A stretch of DNA of 64,000 bases from Levilactobacillus angrenensis (GTDB taxonomy: Bacteria; Bacillota; Bacilli; Lactobacillales; Lactobacillaceae), in the NCBI RefSeq assembly GCF_003946085.1, contig NZ_RHOB01000005.1, forward strand, positions 57,716 to 121,715, in the 5' to 3' direction. Under the pieces are notes generated by a model, which worked only from the letters and a program-made list of their open reading frames with translations, searched no databases and was not told the origin of the DNA. Positions 53,243-63,456 of the stretch are shown here, in pieces. The position numbers were made by a program, and so were the translations under genes. Position 1 is the stretch's first letter. Every line of letters begins with the position of its first letter.

Positions 53243-53288
53243 CAAAAAAATCGCCTATCCAGCCAAATTACCTGCTGAATAGACGATC
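53243..53288 (-). terminator. Terminator of the yfhO-like gene
   Basis: ATCGTCTATTCAGC and GCTGGATAGGCGAT pair with two G-U or mismatched positions, then seven T residues on the minus strand. Confidence 0.85.
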
Positions 53289-53293
53289 ATGCT

Positions 53294-56200
53294 TTAATTT
53301 TTTCGTCGGTACCAAGTCCAGAGGCCTGTGATCACCAAGACCATAAATCCCAGCCCCGTCAACCAGCTTCCCAGGCGTAACCCCGGTGTGCGGTAGGTCA
53401 GCCGGATACGGTGCTGGCCCGCGGCTAAGCGCGCACCAATGAAGCCGACGTTAACCTTTTTCACCGGCGTCGGCTGGCCGTCAACCGTCAACTGCCAGCC
53501 CTTCGAATACGGAATCGACGTGGTCAAGACCGTGGGCTGCGATGCCGTAGCGACCCCGGTCACCCGGTTGTCCGTGACCCGCAAATGCCGCAACCCATTT
53601 TGTTTGAGCTGAGTCATGTGACGGTGGTACGACTGACCGAACGGCACGGCAATCAGCTTGGCCGATTTGAACGACAATTGCTTGACGCCCTTAAACGTCA
53701 GGTGAATCGTCTTGCGGGGCTGGGCCGTGTAGCCCAGGTTCAATAGTACCCGGTGCTTCGGCTGGAAATCCGACAAGTTGCCCTGCCCCAACTGACTGAA
53801 GCTCGTCACGTTTTGCTTGCTTCCCACGGTCATCGTGTAGGCACCATCCCCCACGTTCCACAGGGCATTGCGCAACCGGTTCAACCGCGCGATACCCGTG
53901 AACGCCTGGTTCTTAAACGCCTGGGTATTCTGAGAGCCGCGATACTTGTCGGCCACACTGAAGTCCTGCGTTTGAATGCCTGTTAGTTCCAAATAAAGCT
54001 CGGTCTTACGCGTCTGCTTGGGCGTCGTGACGTGCAGGTCGACTGCTAGCGGCTGATTTTGATTGTCACTGATCAACTGGCGCACGCCCGCACGATTTCG
54101 TGCTTGGTTTCGCTGGACGATTCGCCGATTCTCCCGGGTCAATCGTTTGAGCCGCGCCTGATCGTTGTGAATGTTCACGGAACGGTCCGGATTGTACTTG
54201 CGCAACGACGGGCGTTGGGGCAACAGCTCTGCTGGTAGCAGTCGGTTCCCTTGTTGCCGGTACTTGACCACTTGGTGCAAACTATCCAGCACCGTTTGGT
54301 CATCGGTGGTCGCCGTATAAGCAATCCGCCGGGACCGACTGTGATAGGTGGCTGCGGGCACGCCCGCGACCTGACCGCCGACCAAAGCCCCCGTCGTCAG
54401 CGCCTGTTCCCGGTCGATACCGTTGAGCCGGTCAAATTGGGTGGGCGTCAACCGTCGCTGCTGCAGATAAGCCAGCGGCAACGCATTGGCCGACTGTAGT
54501 ACGGTCGTGGCGTAGTTATTGCCCAAGCCATGGACCGGTCGATCACGGAACTTGACCACCTTACCGTGGCGCTTGGCCGGCCGATACCCTGCCGGTAAGG
54601 CTTGCATCCCCCGCTGATTACTGCGGGCAAAAATCGTGCGCACGCCTAACAGATTGTTCAGCGTGGTCCGGCTATCGGCCTGGTTAATGGGCTTATTCAT
54701 TTTAAATTGCGAATTGCCCAGTGCCTGGCTGAAATCGCCGACCGCGGCATTTTGCACGGAGAAATAGCTCATGATATCGTGGACGCCCAGGTTCATCCCC
54801 AGGTTGGTCTTCGCTTCATTACTGTAATTATAATATTTACTGGTGGCCGAACGGCTGAATCCCCGCTGGTTCTTGACCGCCGTTTCCGCGCCATCCAGCA
54901 TCTCGCGTTGGTACTTGCTGGCCACGCCGCGCGGCAACAACTGCTGACTGGCCCCGCCGGCGTTAGGATTGAAGTAACCGTAGCCGTTGACCACGATGTT
55001 CAGCCCCAACAATGGCACCAGCACGCGGGCCCATTGCCGCGACGACCAGTGTCCCCAGGTGCCCCACAACAAGGCCCCCAGCGTCAAGAGTAGGAGTCCG
55101 TAAATGATGAAATCATGCGGATGATTGCTGTAAATAAAGCCGTTAGCCGCCCAAATGGCGACCAGAAGCCCCACCACACTCCAGCACAACACCCGTAGAT
55201 CCGCGCGCGTCAAGCTGTCCAGGTGATCCAGCAACGTCATCGTCGCCAAGCCAAACGGCAAGGCGGCCAGCAACAGCCAACGTTGTGACGGCGTGGTCCC
55301 ACCGTTCATCAGCGCCGGCACTGCCGGTAGGAGCGTCCCCACGCCCAGCAGCACCAGGCTGACATTTAGCCACAGGTAGCGCCGGAAATGCCGGAGCACG
55401 TAGACGATGCCTAAAAACGTCAGGCCCGCCACGCCCAGGTTGACCCAAAACCGCATGGGATTGCCGGTCGTGACCAGCGCGTTGGGTAGCCGCAAGTAGT
55501 AGCTCACGGGAAACAGCCCGTAACCGTTGGCAAATTGCCCACCGGCTCGCGTCGAGGACAACACGCCCAGTAAGGACGGAATCAACAGGATACCCGCCAG
55601 CAAGAAACCCGTCAGCCCCGCACCAATCAAGCGCCAGCTGAGCCGGCCCAGCGGCAAGGTCTGCTCACGGCGCAAACGCAAGTAGCGCAAGACCGCGTAC
55701 ACCAGGCTACCAATCGCCAGGACGTAAGCAAAGTAAAAATTGCTGACGAGCGCTAGTCCCGTGACGACGGCCAGTGGGACCCACGACCGGCCCCGGTAAA
55801 CGTGGTCGATACCGTAAGCCAGCAATGGAAATAAGCTCATCGGCAACAAGAAAAACGGGTGCCGAATGCTAACGTAGAGACTGTAGCCGGTAAACGTGTA
55901 CGCTAGGGTCCCTAATAACGCGCTCAGCGGCCGAAACGACCGTTGCCGGGTAAAGAATAGGAAGGCCAGTCCGCTGGCGTACAGCCGCAGTAAAATCAGC
56001 AGGTTGTACCCCATTTCCAGATGGCGCTTGGGAAACAGGCCAATCAAGTAGCTGAACGGGTCTCCCAACACGTAGTAAGAAAAGGTCGTCAACTTGTCCG
56101 CGCCTAATCCAAGGTCCCACGACCAGCCCGTCAGGCCGCCGTGATGCAACCACGTGTAAAACTTTACTAAAACCGGATAGTGCTGCGCCAGGCCGTCACC

Positions 56201-56308
56201 TTCCCAGATGAACGACTTACCCGTCAATAGAAAAATACCATAGACCATTCCGACGAGTATCAGAAAACAGCCCGTATAGATCAGATACATACCCCGCGAC
56301 CGTTTCAA
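53294..56308 (-). CDS. YfhO family membrane glycosyltransferase
   Basis: Large membrane protein of 1004 residues. The N-terminal half has about twelve helices with YfhO marks: WEGDGLAQHYPVLVKFYTWL, DLGLGADKLTTFSYYVLGDPFSYL, and further helices to about residue 430. The C-terminal part is a large extracellular domain ending in a last helix and YRRKN. YfhO proteins transfer sugars to cell-wall polymers such as lipoteichoic acid. The start ATG 56308 has GGGGAG upstream. The gene is monocistronic with a terminator. Confidence 0.9.
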   Translation of the reverse strand: MKRSRGMYLIYTGCFLILVGMVYGIFLLTGKSFIWEGDGLAQHYPVLVKFYTWLHHGGLTGWSWDLGLGADKLTTFSYYVLGDPFSYLIGLFPKRHLEMGYNLLILLRLYASGLAFLFFTRQRSFRPLSALLGTLAYTFTGYSLYVSIRHPFFLLPMSLFPLLAYGIDHVYRGRSWVPLAVVTGLALVSNFYFAYVLAIGSLVYAVLRYLRLRREQTLPLGRLSWRLIGAGLTGFLLAGILLIPSLLGVLSSTRAGGQFANGYGLFPVSYYLRLPNALVTTGNPMRFWVNLGVAGLTFLGIVYVLRHFRRYLWLNVSLVLLGVGTLLPAVPALMNGGTTPSQRWLLLAALPFGLATMTLLDHLDSLTRADLRVLCWSVVGLLVAIWAANGFIYSNHPHDFIIYGLLLLTLGALLWGTWGHWSSRQWARVLVPLLGLNIVVNGYGYFNPNAGGASQQLLPRGVASKYQREMLDGAETAVKNQRGFSRSATSKYYNYSNEAKTNLGMNLGVHDIMSYFSVQNAAVGDFSQALGNSQFKMNKPINQADSRTTLNNLLGVRTIFARSNQRGMQALPAGYRPAKRHGKVVKFRDRPVHGLGNNYATTVLQSANALPLAYLQQRRLTPTQFDRLNGIDREQALTTGALVGGQVAGVPAATYHSRSRRIAYTATTDDQTVLDSLHQVVKYRQQGNRLLPAELLPQRPSLRKYNPDRSVNIHNDQARLKRLTRENRRIVQRNQARNRAGVRQLISDNQNQPLAVDLHVTTPKQTRKTELYLELTGIQTQDFSVADKYRGSQNTQAFKNQAFTGIARLNRLRNALWNVGDGAYTMTVGSKQNVTSFSQLGQGNLSDFQPKHRVLLNLGYTAQPRKTIHLTFKGVKQLSFKSAKLIAVPFGQSYHRHMTQLKQNGLRHLRVTDNRVTGVATASQPTVLTTSIPYSKGWQLTVDGQPTPVKKVNVGFIGARLAAGQHRIRLTYRTPGLRLGSWLTGLGFMVLVITGLWTWYRRKN

Positions 56309-56335
56309 AAAAAATCTCCCCTTACCTAATTGAGA

Positions 56336-56366
56336 TGGTCGGCTCCTTACCCCAAGGAACCGACCG
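56336..56366. repeat. Stable hairpin upstream of the yfhO-like gene
   Basis: GGTCGGCTCCTT and AAGGAACCGACC pair with one wobble or mismatched position across ACCCC, about 30 bp before the start codon. It has no T tract, so it may be a leader structure. Confidence 0.4.
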
Positions 56367-56548
56367 CTTACTTCCTCACTATACCGAGACCAGTAAGCAC
56401 CGACAAGGGATGACGACCATTTGTAACCTGACTTTACAGACTGTAACGTGACTGTAGCAAAACATTAACACTTGCAATATATTGTTGTTGCACAGATGTT
56501 GTTAGACTAACCATTTCTGGTTATAATCGTTGCTTAGACGCAATATAA

Positions 56549-56581
56549 AACGCCCAACCAGGGGTCCCCCAGTTGGGCGTT
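56549..56581 (-). terminator. Terminator of pgi
   Basis: AACGCCCAACTGGGG and CCCCTGGTTGGGCGTT arms pair, followed by TTTATATT on the minus strand. Confidence 0.85.
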
Positions 56582-56600
56582 CAGTCGTTTCATTTAAGTT

Positions 56601-57947
56601 TTAAAGCCGGGCGTTTAATTCCTTACCTAACTTTTCAAAACCAGGCTTGCCTAACAGGGCAAACATGTTGGTCTTGTAGGCTTCGACCCCAGGTTGGTTG
56701 AATGGGTTGATCCCGTTCAGGTAACCAGAGATGGCCACAGCCACTTCAAAGAAGTAAATCAGGTAACCCAACGTGTAAGGCGTTTGGTCAGGGATGTGGA
56801 CGCTCATGTTTGGTACGCCCCCATCGGTGTGGGCCAAAACGACCCCTTGGTATGCCTTGGTGTTGACAAAGCTCATTTGCTTGCCTTCCAAGTACTTCAA
56901 GCCGTCCAAGTCATCGTCTTCGCTTGGCACGTCAACGTCATTTTGTGGCTTGTCGACTGTGATGACCGTTTCCATCAAGTTCCGGCGGCCTTCTTGGATG
57001 TATTGGCCCAAGGAGTGCAAGTCGGTACTGAAGTTCGCGGAAGATGGGTAGATTCCCTTTTGGTCTTTCCCTTCGGACTCACCCATCAATTGCTTCCACC
57101 ATTCAGCGAAGTACTGCAGGCGTGGTTCGTAGTTTTCCAGCAATTCCGTCGTGTAACCCTTGCGGTATAAGATGTTCCGCAAAGCGGCGTATTGGTAAGC
57201 TTCGTTCTTGGTCAAATCCGGGTTGGTGTAGGCGTCTTGGGCGTCGGCAGCCCCCTTCATCAATTCGTTAATATCCGCACCAGAAGCGGCGATTGGCAAC
57301 AGCCCAACGGCCGTCAAGACGGAGTAACGCCCGCCGACGCCGTCAGGAATGACGAACGTTTCGTAGCCAGCAGCGTCGGCTTCGGTCTTCAAAGCCCCAC
57401 GTTGCTTGTCGGTCGTGGCGTAGATTCGGCTCTTAGCACCGTCTGCTCCGTACTTCTTGATCAACATGTCCTTGAAGATCCGGAAGGCGATGGAAGGTTC
57501 CGTCGTGGTCCCAGACTTTGAGATGACGTTGACGGAGAAGTCCCGGTCGCCAATCAAGTTGATCAGGTCATGCACGTAATCCGGGCTGATAGAGTTCCCG
57601 GCGAAGAAGACTTGAGGTCCCTGACGCTTTTCAGCTGGCAGGTAGTTGAAGAAGGTGTCGTGTAAGAAGTCCACGGCCATCTTGGCACCGAGGTAAGACC
57701 CCCCGATACCAATCACGATCAAGACTTCGGAATCAGACCGAATCTTCTTAGCTGCCGCTTTAATGCGGGCAAATTCAGCTTGATCATAATCGTGGGGCAA
57801 CGCCAACCAGTCACGGAAGTCGCTACCGGCCCCGGTACCCTGACGTAATTCTGCATCCGCAGCGGTCACGAGTGCTTGCATTTCTCCCAATTCATTGTCA
57901 TGAATAAACGGATCAAGTTTGGAACGATCAAAGGCGATATGTGCCAT
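56601..57947 (-). CDS. pgi: Glucose-6-phosphate isomerase
   Basis: Glycolytic isomerase of 448 residues interconverting glucose-6-phosphate and fructose-6-phosphate. The length fits the short Gram-positive form. Visible: [36 protein letters not shown] (sugar-phosphate SIS site), [17 protein letters not shown], and the C-terminal [14 protein letters not shown] that carries the second signature. It is monocistronic. Confidence 0.97.
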   Translation of the reverse strand: MAHIAFDRSKLDPFIHDNELGEMQALVTAADAELRQGTGAGSDFRDWLALPHDYDQAEFARIKAAAKKIRSDSEVLIVIGIGGSYLGAKMAVDFLHDTFFNYLPAEKRQGPQVFFAGNSISPDYVHDLINLIGDRDFSVNVISKSGTTTEPSIAFRIFKDMLIKKYGADGAKSRIYATTDKQRGALKTEADAAGYETFVIPDGVGGRYSVLTAVGLLPIAASGADINELMKGAADAQDAYTNPDLTKNEAYQYAALRNILYRKGYTTELLENYEPRLQYFAEWWKQLMGESEGKDQKGIYPSSANFSTDLHSLGQYIQEGRRNLMETVITVDKPQNDVDVPSEDDDLDGLKYLEGKQMSFVNTKAYQGVVLAHTDGGVPNMSVHIPDQTPYTLGYLIYFFEVAVAISGYLNGINPFNQPGVEAYKTNMFALLGKPGFEKLGKELNARL

Positions 57948-58041
57948 ATTCAGATAACCTCACTTTTATTGTTATTGACTAGTCCATTATAACGCATTCC
58001 CCCCAAATGTAAATGGTCTAGTCCACGATTTTTTAGAAAAT

Positions 58042-58072
58042 AAAAAGGGCGGCCAACCCACGTTAGCCGTCC
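58042..58072 (-). terminator. Terminator of the GlcU/RbsU-type gene
   Basis: GGACGGCTAAC and GTTGGCCGCCC arms pair with wobbles, then TTTTTATTTT on the minus strand. Confidence 0.75.
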
Positions 58073-58079
58073 ATTATAA

Positions 58080-58943
58080 CTATTTCATTAAACCAAGGGT
58101 CACCCCACCAACGACCACTAAAAGTGAACCGATGGTGATGTAGACCATTTCGCGACTGGTCTTCTTTTCACCCAGTAACCAGATGCTCCCGAAGGTGGAA
58201 ATGACAATCCCACATTGTGCCAGGGAGTAGCTGATCGCCAGGCCGACCGTTGGAATGGACATGAACATAAAGAAGTTCCCAATGCCCCAGACCAAACCAG
58301 TCATGATGTTCTTGGCCGTGGCCTTGTGCCACACCTTTTGCCGGGAGAACATCACGAAGATCAAGGCCCCTAAGACCATCCCCAAGGATTGCGGGAAGAT
58401 AATGGTCTTGGAATCCAGACCAGATGCCGTCACGATGACGGTGTAGAGGACGTACCCAATCGTGGAAATCACGATGGCCACGGTCCCCTTGCCGGCTTCG
58501 ACCGGTTGACTAGTACCGGCTGCGGCGCGCTTGTCTCGTAAGGAAGTCAAGGCTGCCCCGATAATCAAAACGATCACGGCGATGGTCCCCATCGTGACCA
58601 TCTTGCTGGTCTTCCATTCGTGGAACAGCAGAACGCCGGCCAACGCCGTCCCAACCAGTTGTAACCCGGTCGAAATCGGCACTGTCCGTGAAATCCCGAT
58701 GAACTTCATGGATTGGAACTGTTCAAACTGACCCACTGCCCAGCAGAGTCCGGAAGCAACCCCGACCAACATTGACATGCCCGTTAAGGCACTGTGGAAG
58801 TAGACCAATGAGAAGAGCCCGAACAAAACGGCCCCCGCGGTCATCCCCAGCGTTTGCTGGTAAGACGTCCCGCCCAAACGGCCACTGATCAACCCAATAC
58901 TACCCCAACATACCGCTGGGATTAAAGCTAATAATATACCCAT
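58080..58943 (-). CDS. GRP-type sugar uptake transporter (GlcU/RbsU family)
   Basis: Membrane protein of 287 residues with ten predicted helices of the drug/metabolite superfamily. Family marks: LALIPAVCWGSIGLISGRLGG at the N-terminus, GMTAGAVLFGL, SGLCWAVGQFEQFQSMKFIGISRTVPISTGLQL, and repeat-half GLVWGIGNFFMFMSIPTVGLAISYSLAQCGIVIS. GlcU takes up glucose and RbsU ribose in Gram-positives; the substrate cannot be told here. A possible cre site and its own terminator suggest carbon control. Confidence 0.88.
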   Translation of the reverse strand: MGILLALIPAVCWGSIGLISGRLGGTSYQQTLGMTAGAVLFGLFSLVYFHSALTGMSMLVGVASGLCWAVGQFEQFQSMKFIGISRTVPISTGLQLVGTALAGVLLFHEWKTSKMVTMGTIAVIVLIIGAALTSLRDKRAAAGTSQPVEAGKGTVAIVISTIGYVLYTVIVTASGLDSKTIIFPQSLGMVLGALIFVMFSRQKVWHKATAKNIMTGLVWGIGNFFMFMSIPTVGLAISYSLAQCGIVISTFGSIWLLGEKKTSREMVYITIGSLLVVVGGVTLGLMK

Positions 58944-58984
58944 AATGCAAACCTCAACTCTCGTTTCATTTCTGACAATCTCTC

Positions 58985-58998
58985 TGTAAGCGCTTTTT
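58985..58998. promoter_or_regulatory. Candidate cre (CcpA) site upstream of the sugar transporter
   Basis: TGTAAGCGCTTTTT matches the first part of the cre pattern TGNAANCGNWWNCA but lacks the terminal CA. It lies about 40 bp upstream of the transporter start. A second partial match, TGAAAACGATTGAA (minus strand), occurs at about 59111-59124. Confidence 0.3.
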
Positions 58999-59052
58999 AA
59001 ATTGCAATAGTAAGTTTAAATGTTTCTTTTCTAAAAGTAAACCATTATTGCA

Positions 59053-59098
59053 CAAAAAAAGGCCATTCGGTCAGTGGTCTATCCTACCGAGTGGTCTT
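59053..59098 (-). terminator. Terminator of the rRNA methyltransferase gene
   Basis: AAGACCACTCGGT and ACCGAATGGCCTT pair with two wobbles, followed by seven T residues on the minus strand. Confidence 0.8.
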
Positions 59099-59125
59099 TC
59101 TTGCTTGTGTTTTCAATCGTTTTCA

Positions 59126-60274
59126 TTAATCAACCGACAACAGTAAACCCTTTAATGCTTCACTCTGGCGGTCTGCAACGTTGGTGAGAAAATCATCTGG
59201 TGATAAGAAGTTATTGAAAGCTGTTACATGACCGGTATAATTTTCGACCGCAGTGTTAACTGTTTGTTGCAAATGCTTCAGTGAATAGCTGGGCGCCGTC
59301 GTCGTGACCAGAATCTTGGTCCCCGTCTTGGCGACCGCGAAGGCTTGTTCCAGCAATGCTGGCAAGTCCTGTTCCAGGGTGAAGGCGTGCTTCTTGCCCC
59401 GGATGAAGGCTGGCGGATTGATGGCAATCGTATCGAAGGTCAAGCCGTGCTTTTGTGCGTAGTCCAAGTAATTGGCAACGTCCATGGTCCGCATTTCTAC
59501 GGGCGCTTGTTCCAAGTTGTTGGCGGCCAATTGCGCTTGCAAGGCCGTCGTGGCCCGGTTAGTCGGGTCTACGGTAACGGCTTCCGTTGCGCCGCCGACC
59601 ATGGCTGCCGTGACGATCCCCGTTTCCGCACTGAACAGGTTCAAGACTTTCTTTTGCTTACTGGTCTGCTTGACCCAGTCTCGAATCTGTCGGAATTCCA
59701 AGGCCAATTGGGCGCGGCCCACGGTCAAGTCAACCGGGTAAGTGACCCCATTTTCCAAGACTGGCATTGGTTGATCGGGCAAGGTGCCCGTGATCAGCTG
59801 CGCCTTTTCTTGGCCCGGTGTCACGGCTACGACCGTCTTGCCCTTGCCCACGGCCCGTTCAAACCCAGCGTAGATCAGGCGCGCTTGTTGCTTCAACGCC
59901 GTGTTCTCCCACCGGAAAACGTAGATGCCGTTGAAAACGTCCACGGTTAAGCCACCTAGGCCATCCGCGGTCCCGTTGAACAGGCGGTAGGCTGACTGGT
60001 CAGCAAACGCCATCCGCCGCCCCACTGCGGACCGGAATTTGGCCGCAAAGAAGCGCTCGTCGATGGGTTCATTTTCCCGCAAGCTCAGGATGTACCCAAT
60101 GCCGCGGTGTTGCTTAGCAAAGTAAGCCGTCGCCGCAAAGTGGCCGTGGTTTTCCAATTGGACCCAGGCCCCATTTTCAAAATCATTGCGGTTCTCTAAG
60201 TCAGTTAAAGACACGATAGGATAGCCATCCTCAAATTTACGAACGGACTTCCCGATAATTTGTACTCGTTTCAA
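59126..60274 (-). CDS. Class I rRNA (cytosine-5) methyltransferase, RlmI/YxlB-like
   Basis: Protein of 382 residues. Residues about 1-70 are a PUA domain (RVQIIGKSVRKFEDGYPIVSLTDL), then an EEHEA-like linker with GIGYILSLRENEPIDERFF, and a methyltransferase domain with NLFSAETGIVTAAMVGG, VDPTNRA and the catalytic INPPAF. Homologues methylate C5 of cytosine in 23S rRNA; the exact site is unknown. The start is TTG 60274, chosen because AAGGAGG lies seven bases upstream and the PUA domain begins there; a longer open frame is rejected. Confidence 0.85.
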   Translation of the reverse strand: MKRVQIIGKSVRKFEDGYPIVSLTDLENRNDFENGAWVQLENHGHFAATAYFAKQHRGIGYILSLRENEPIDERFFAAKFRSAVGRRMAFADQSAYRLFNGTADGLGGLTVDVFNGIYVFRWENTALKQQARLIYAGFERAVGKGKTVVAVTPGQEKAQLITGTLPDQPMPVLENGVTYPVDLTVGRAQLALEFRQIRDWVKQTSKQKKVLNLFSAETGIVTAAMVGGATEAVTVDPTNRATTALQAQLAANNLEQAPVEMRTMDVANYLDYAQKHGLTFDTIAINPPAFIRGKKHAFTLEQDLPALLEQAFAVAKTGTKILVTTTAPSYSLKHLQQTVNTAVENYTGHVTAFNNFLSPDDFLTNVADRQSEALKGLLLSVD

Positions 60275-60415
60275 AAGTTTCCTCCTTAAGTGGTCCTCCC
60301 ATTGTACCATGTTTAAGGACCAACTTTGCTGTAAAAGTGACACTTTAATTGCTGACGATTGGCTTGTGGTTGGCCGCCTTACTGTTTGGCCAATCTGCGG
60401 CGGCAAATACGCGGC

Positions 60416-61885
60416 CTATTCCACTGGTTTAGCCCGTTGAGAATTGGTTTGGTGCTGGTCGGGGAAGATGACCGTAAACGTTGTACCGACGCCTTCCTTA
60501 CTGGTGACGCTGATCTTACCGTGATGGAGCTGAACCAATTGGTGGACAATGGATAGGCCTAAGCCGGATTCGCCGTATTTGGTGTTCTTCCGGGAGGGGT
60601 CCGCCTTGTAATACCGTTCCCAAATGTTTTGCAGCTGCTCATCACTCATCCCCATCCCGGTATCGGCGACCTTAACGATGGTTTCCTCATACCCCCGTTG
60701 CGCGGACAAGGTAATTTGGCCTTGCTGGGTAAATTGGATGGCGTTTTGCGTAATGTTGAACATGATTTGGACAAAGCGGTCGTAATCGGCGTACACGTCG
60801 ATTTCTTTAGGGGCCTGTAACTCCAGTGTGTCGCCAGAGTCGTCGGCCTTTTGTTTCAGCTGTTCAACGATGTTATGCAGCGCATCGACCGCATTGAATT
60901 CATGCAGGTTCAAGGCGATTTGGTTGGAGCGAATCTTTTCGTAATCCAGGTTCTCATTGACCAACCGAATCAGCCGACTGGTCTCGCTACGCATCAAGTC
61001 GATACTTTCTTCCTTGCTCTCCTCGGGGATGGCATCGTACGCTAAGCCCTCTAACAAGCCATTGATGGTCGTCAGCGGGGTCCGCATTTCGTGAGACGCG
61101 TTGGCCATGAATTCACGCCGCCGCTCTTCTTGACGCTGAATCTCTTCTTGTGATTCCTTTAACGAATGGGCCATGCCGTTGAAATCATTGATCAGGTCAT
61201 CGATTTCATCGCGGTCCCGACTGGCCATTTGGATATCGTAATTACCCTTGGCCACTTGATTCGTCGCCTTCCGCAGCCGGTTGATCCGCGACGTGTAGTA
61301 CCGCGCCAAGATGTAACTGGCCACGACCGCCACTAGGAAGGACACCAGCAACGCCTTCATTAGATTGTGATTGATCTGATTAACATTGGTATTGATATCG
61401 GAAACGAAGGCCCCCATCACCACGACCGCGACTAGTTTGTGATTATAAAAGTAAGGCTTCATCACTTCGGTCATGGCGGGACTGACCCGGCCATTTTTGT
61501 TCCGCACCCGCCGGTCAACGACCTTGTGAATGATTTGGTTTTTCTTTAATTTTTGCCAATCTGACTGGTCGATTGCCTGTTGGTACACGTTGGCCGGAAA
61601 CACGATTTTGTTGGTCGCACTGTAAATGGTGGTGCTAATGGCTTGGTTTTGCAGCAGCTGCTCACTACTCTCCAGCGAATTTGTATCAAACTGAACCGTA
61701 TTAGGCTTCTGTGAACTAATGCGCAGCGACTGTTCGATGAGACTGTTTGAATACTTTTCCAGGGAATTCCAGGTGTTACTGTACACCATGTGGCGGGTCA
61801 TCTGTGAATAGGATACCCCCATAATCACCAGAATAATCATAATCGCCGCAAAGAATCCTAACATCTGTTGATACATTAGTTTCAT
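60416..61885 (-). CDS. Sensor histidine kinase (HAMP, HisKA, HATPase)
   Basis: Membrane kinase of 489 residues. Helices at about 10-28 and 165-185 bracket an extracellular sensor region of about 135 residues with EQLLQNQAISTTIYSATNKIVF. Then a HAMP segment (RLRKATNQVAKGNYDI), HisKA with the phosphoacceptor His in NASHEMRTPLTTINGLLEG, and an ATPase domain with FVQIMFNITQNAIQF (N box), VADTGMGMSDEQL (G1) and GLGLSIVHQL (G2). It overlaps the response regulator by 4 nt (ATGA). The stimulus is unknown; envelope stress is a plausible guess. Confidence 0.93.
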   Translation of the reverse strand: MKLMYQQMLGFFAAIMIILVIMGVSYSQMTRHMVYSNTWNSLEKYSNSLIEQSLRISSQKPNTVQFDTNSLESSEQLLQNQAISTTIYSATNKIVFPANVYQQAIDQSDWQKLKKNQIIHKVVDRRVRNKNGRVSPAMTEVMKPYFYNHKLVAVVVMGAFVSDINTNVNQINHNLMKALLVSFLVAVVASYILARYYTSRINRLRKATNQVAKGNYDIQMASRDRDEIDDLINDFNGMAHSLKESQEEIQRQEERRREFMANASHEMRTPLTTINGLLEGLAYDAIPEESKEESIDLMRSETSRLIRLVNENLDYEKIRSNQIALNLHEFNAVDALHNIVEQLKQKADDSGDTLELQAPKEIDVYADYDRFVQIMFNITQNAIQFTQQGQITLSAQRGYEETIVKVADTGMGMSDEQLQNIWERYYKADPSRKNTKYGESGLGLSIVHQLVQLHHGKISVTSKEGVGTTFTVIFPDQHQTNSQRAKPVE

Positions 61886-62616
61886 TGCTGATCTGCTCCA
61901 CTATCATCAAATTTATAACCCACCCCCCAAACGGTTTGGATGATCTGAGGGCCAACCTTTTCAATCTTCTGCCGCAACTTCTTGATGTGGGCGTCCACTG
62001 TTCGCTCGTCACCGTAGTACTCGTAGTCCCAGACCAGTTGGAGTAACTGCTCACGGGAGAAGACCTGCCGCGGCTTTTGGGCCAGCGTCTTGAGCAAATC
62101 GAACTCTTTAGGCGTCAGGTCTTGAATCTGCCGGTCGTTCAGGTAGGCCTCCCGGGTCTTGGTGTTCAGCTTGAAGTTCTCCGTGACCACGTCAAACGCC
62201 TCAGTGTCGTTCAAGGCATCTTGCTCGTTAGACTTGGAAATCGGCCCGAGTTCGGCGCGCCGGTGTAAGGCCTTGATCCGGGCAATCAAGGTGATGGGAC
62301 TAAATGGCTTGGTGACGTAATCGTCAGCCCCCATTTCCAATCCCAACACTTGGTCGCTTTCAGAATCTCTGGCCGTTAACATGATGATGGGCACGGTCGG
62401 CGACAGCTTACGAATCTCGGCACTGACTTGCATACCGTCCATCCCGGGTAGGTTCAAGTCCAGCGTGATCATATCCCAATCATTGGGGGTCGCGGAGAAC
62501 ATTTCCATGGCTTCATTGCCATCATAGGCAAAGTGCGCGTCCCATTTTTCTTTTTTAAAAAACATTGACATCATTTGCGATACAGAATGGTTGTCTTCAA
62601 TCATTAATAACTTCAT
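61882..62616 (-). CDS. OmpR/PhoB-family response regulator
   Basis: Protein of 244 residues. The receiver domain begins MKLLMIEDNHSVSQMMSMF and carries the phosphoacceptor Asp in MITLDLNLPGMDGM (about residue 53), the Thr of LTARDSES and the Lys of VTKPFSP. The C-terminal winged helix has LTPKEFDLLKTLAQKPRQVFSREQLLQLVW and ERTVDAHIKKLRQKI. Start ATG 62616 follows GGAGGTAG. It is cotranscribed with its kinase. Confidence 0.95.
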   Translation of the reverse strand: MKLLMIEDNHSVSQMMSMFFKKEKWDAHFAYDGNEAMEMFSATPNDWDMITLDLNLPGMDGMQVSAEIRKLSPTVPIIMLTARDSESDQVLGLEMGADDYVTKPFSPITLIARIKALHRRAELGPISKSNEQDALNDTEAFDVVTENFKLNTKTREAYLNDRQIQDLTPKEFDLLKTLAQKPRQVFSREQLLQLVWDYEYYGDERTVDAHIKKLRQKIEKVGPQIIQTVWGVGYKFDDSGADQQ

Positions 62617-63023
62617 TGCTACCTCCACAGATTCACGTTTCGTTATTTTCGGAGCCGGCAAAAAGTTTGTGGGTCATAGTTGTCTTAAACCTACCAAGGG
62701 AAACGGAACTGGCGGTGACAGAACTATGAAGTTTCTGTAACTTTTCGCTGGTGTCCAGAAGTCGTGACAATCGGTTCTTTTCAATCAGTGCCGTTGTGGC
62801 TACCTAGTTCCCCCCCAACGGCCATTCGACGGAACGTCAACCTTAATTTACCACTAACCTAACAAACTTGCCACGGGTGCGTTCACTCAGCGCTGCCCCA
62901 TAGTCAGGTTCTACTTTCTATTATACTATACTGACTACCTGCAGCCGGGCTTAAATTCTTGGCGGTTAAGCAAATGTTTTGCAGAAAGCCTGAGATATGT
63001 TACACTGTATCAGTAACAAATAT
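62617..63023. other. Gene-free region upstream of the two-component genes and of tmRNA
   Basis: No gene found. A TATAAT-like box reading on the minus strand near 62930 may start the two-component operon. For tmRNA, TTGCAG then 16 nt then TACACT ends at about 63006. Confidence 0.45.
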
Positions 63024-63392
63024 GGGGCTGTTCTGGATTCGACTGGTATGGGTTGAAGCTTGACTGCGCGTCGTAGCGGCATCTACGTAAAAAGGTCCAG
63101 TTTATTAATAACTGCAAACAATAATAAAACTTCTTACGCTTTAGCTGCTTAATAGGCGCTTAACGTAGATCCTCCTAGGCTTGCCCGCGGTCTAGATCTG
63201 GGTCCTAACTTTAACGGGCTTACGCTAACGACTCCCACCTGAAGTACGTTAGAAGAGATGAATCAGGTTAGCTGAGTATGTGGGCCCTGACAGGCGGCAA
63301 GTTATTCAGTGAAACTTTAAATAGTCTGCCTATGCGTGTAGACGTTGAGTTGGCAATATGCTAGGACGCGGGTTCGATCCCCGCCAGCTCCA
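63024..63392 (+). ncRNA. ssrA: Transfer-messenger RNA
   Basis: The 5' end GGGGCTGTTCTGGATTCGAC and 3' end GGTTCGATCCCCGCCAGCTCCA-like sequence pair into the tRNA-like domain (GGGGCTG with CAGCTCC). The tag frame starts GCA at 63114 and reads ANNNKTSYALAA before TAA at 63150-63152; it ends YALAA, the normal degradation tag of lactobacilli, with the alanine from the charged tmRNA preceding it. The 3' CCA is not encoded. It rescues stalled ribosomes with SmpB. Confidence 0.96.
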
Positions 63393-63426
63393 TTGCGCAA
63401 CAGCAACGAGTTTAATAACCCCAAAG

Positions 63427-63456
63427 AAAATGTCGGCTTGCCGGCATTTTTATTTT
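63427..63456 (+). terminator. Terminator of ssrA
   Basis: AAATGTCGGC and GCCGGCATTT pair with one wobble across TT, followed by TTATTTT. Confidence 0.9.
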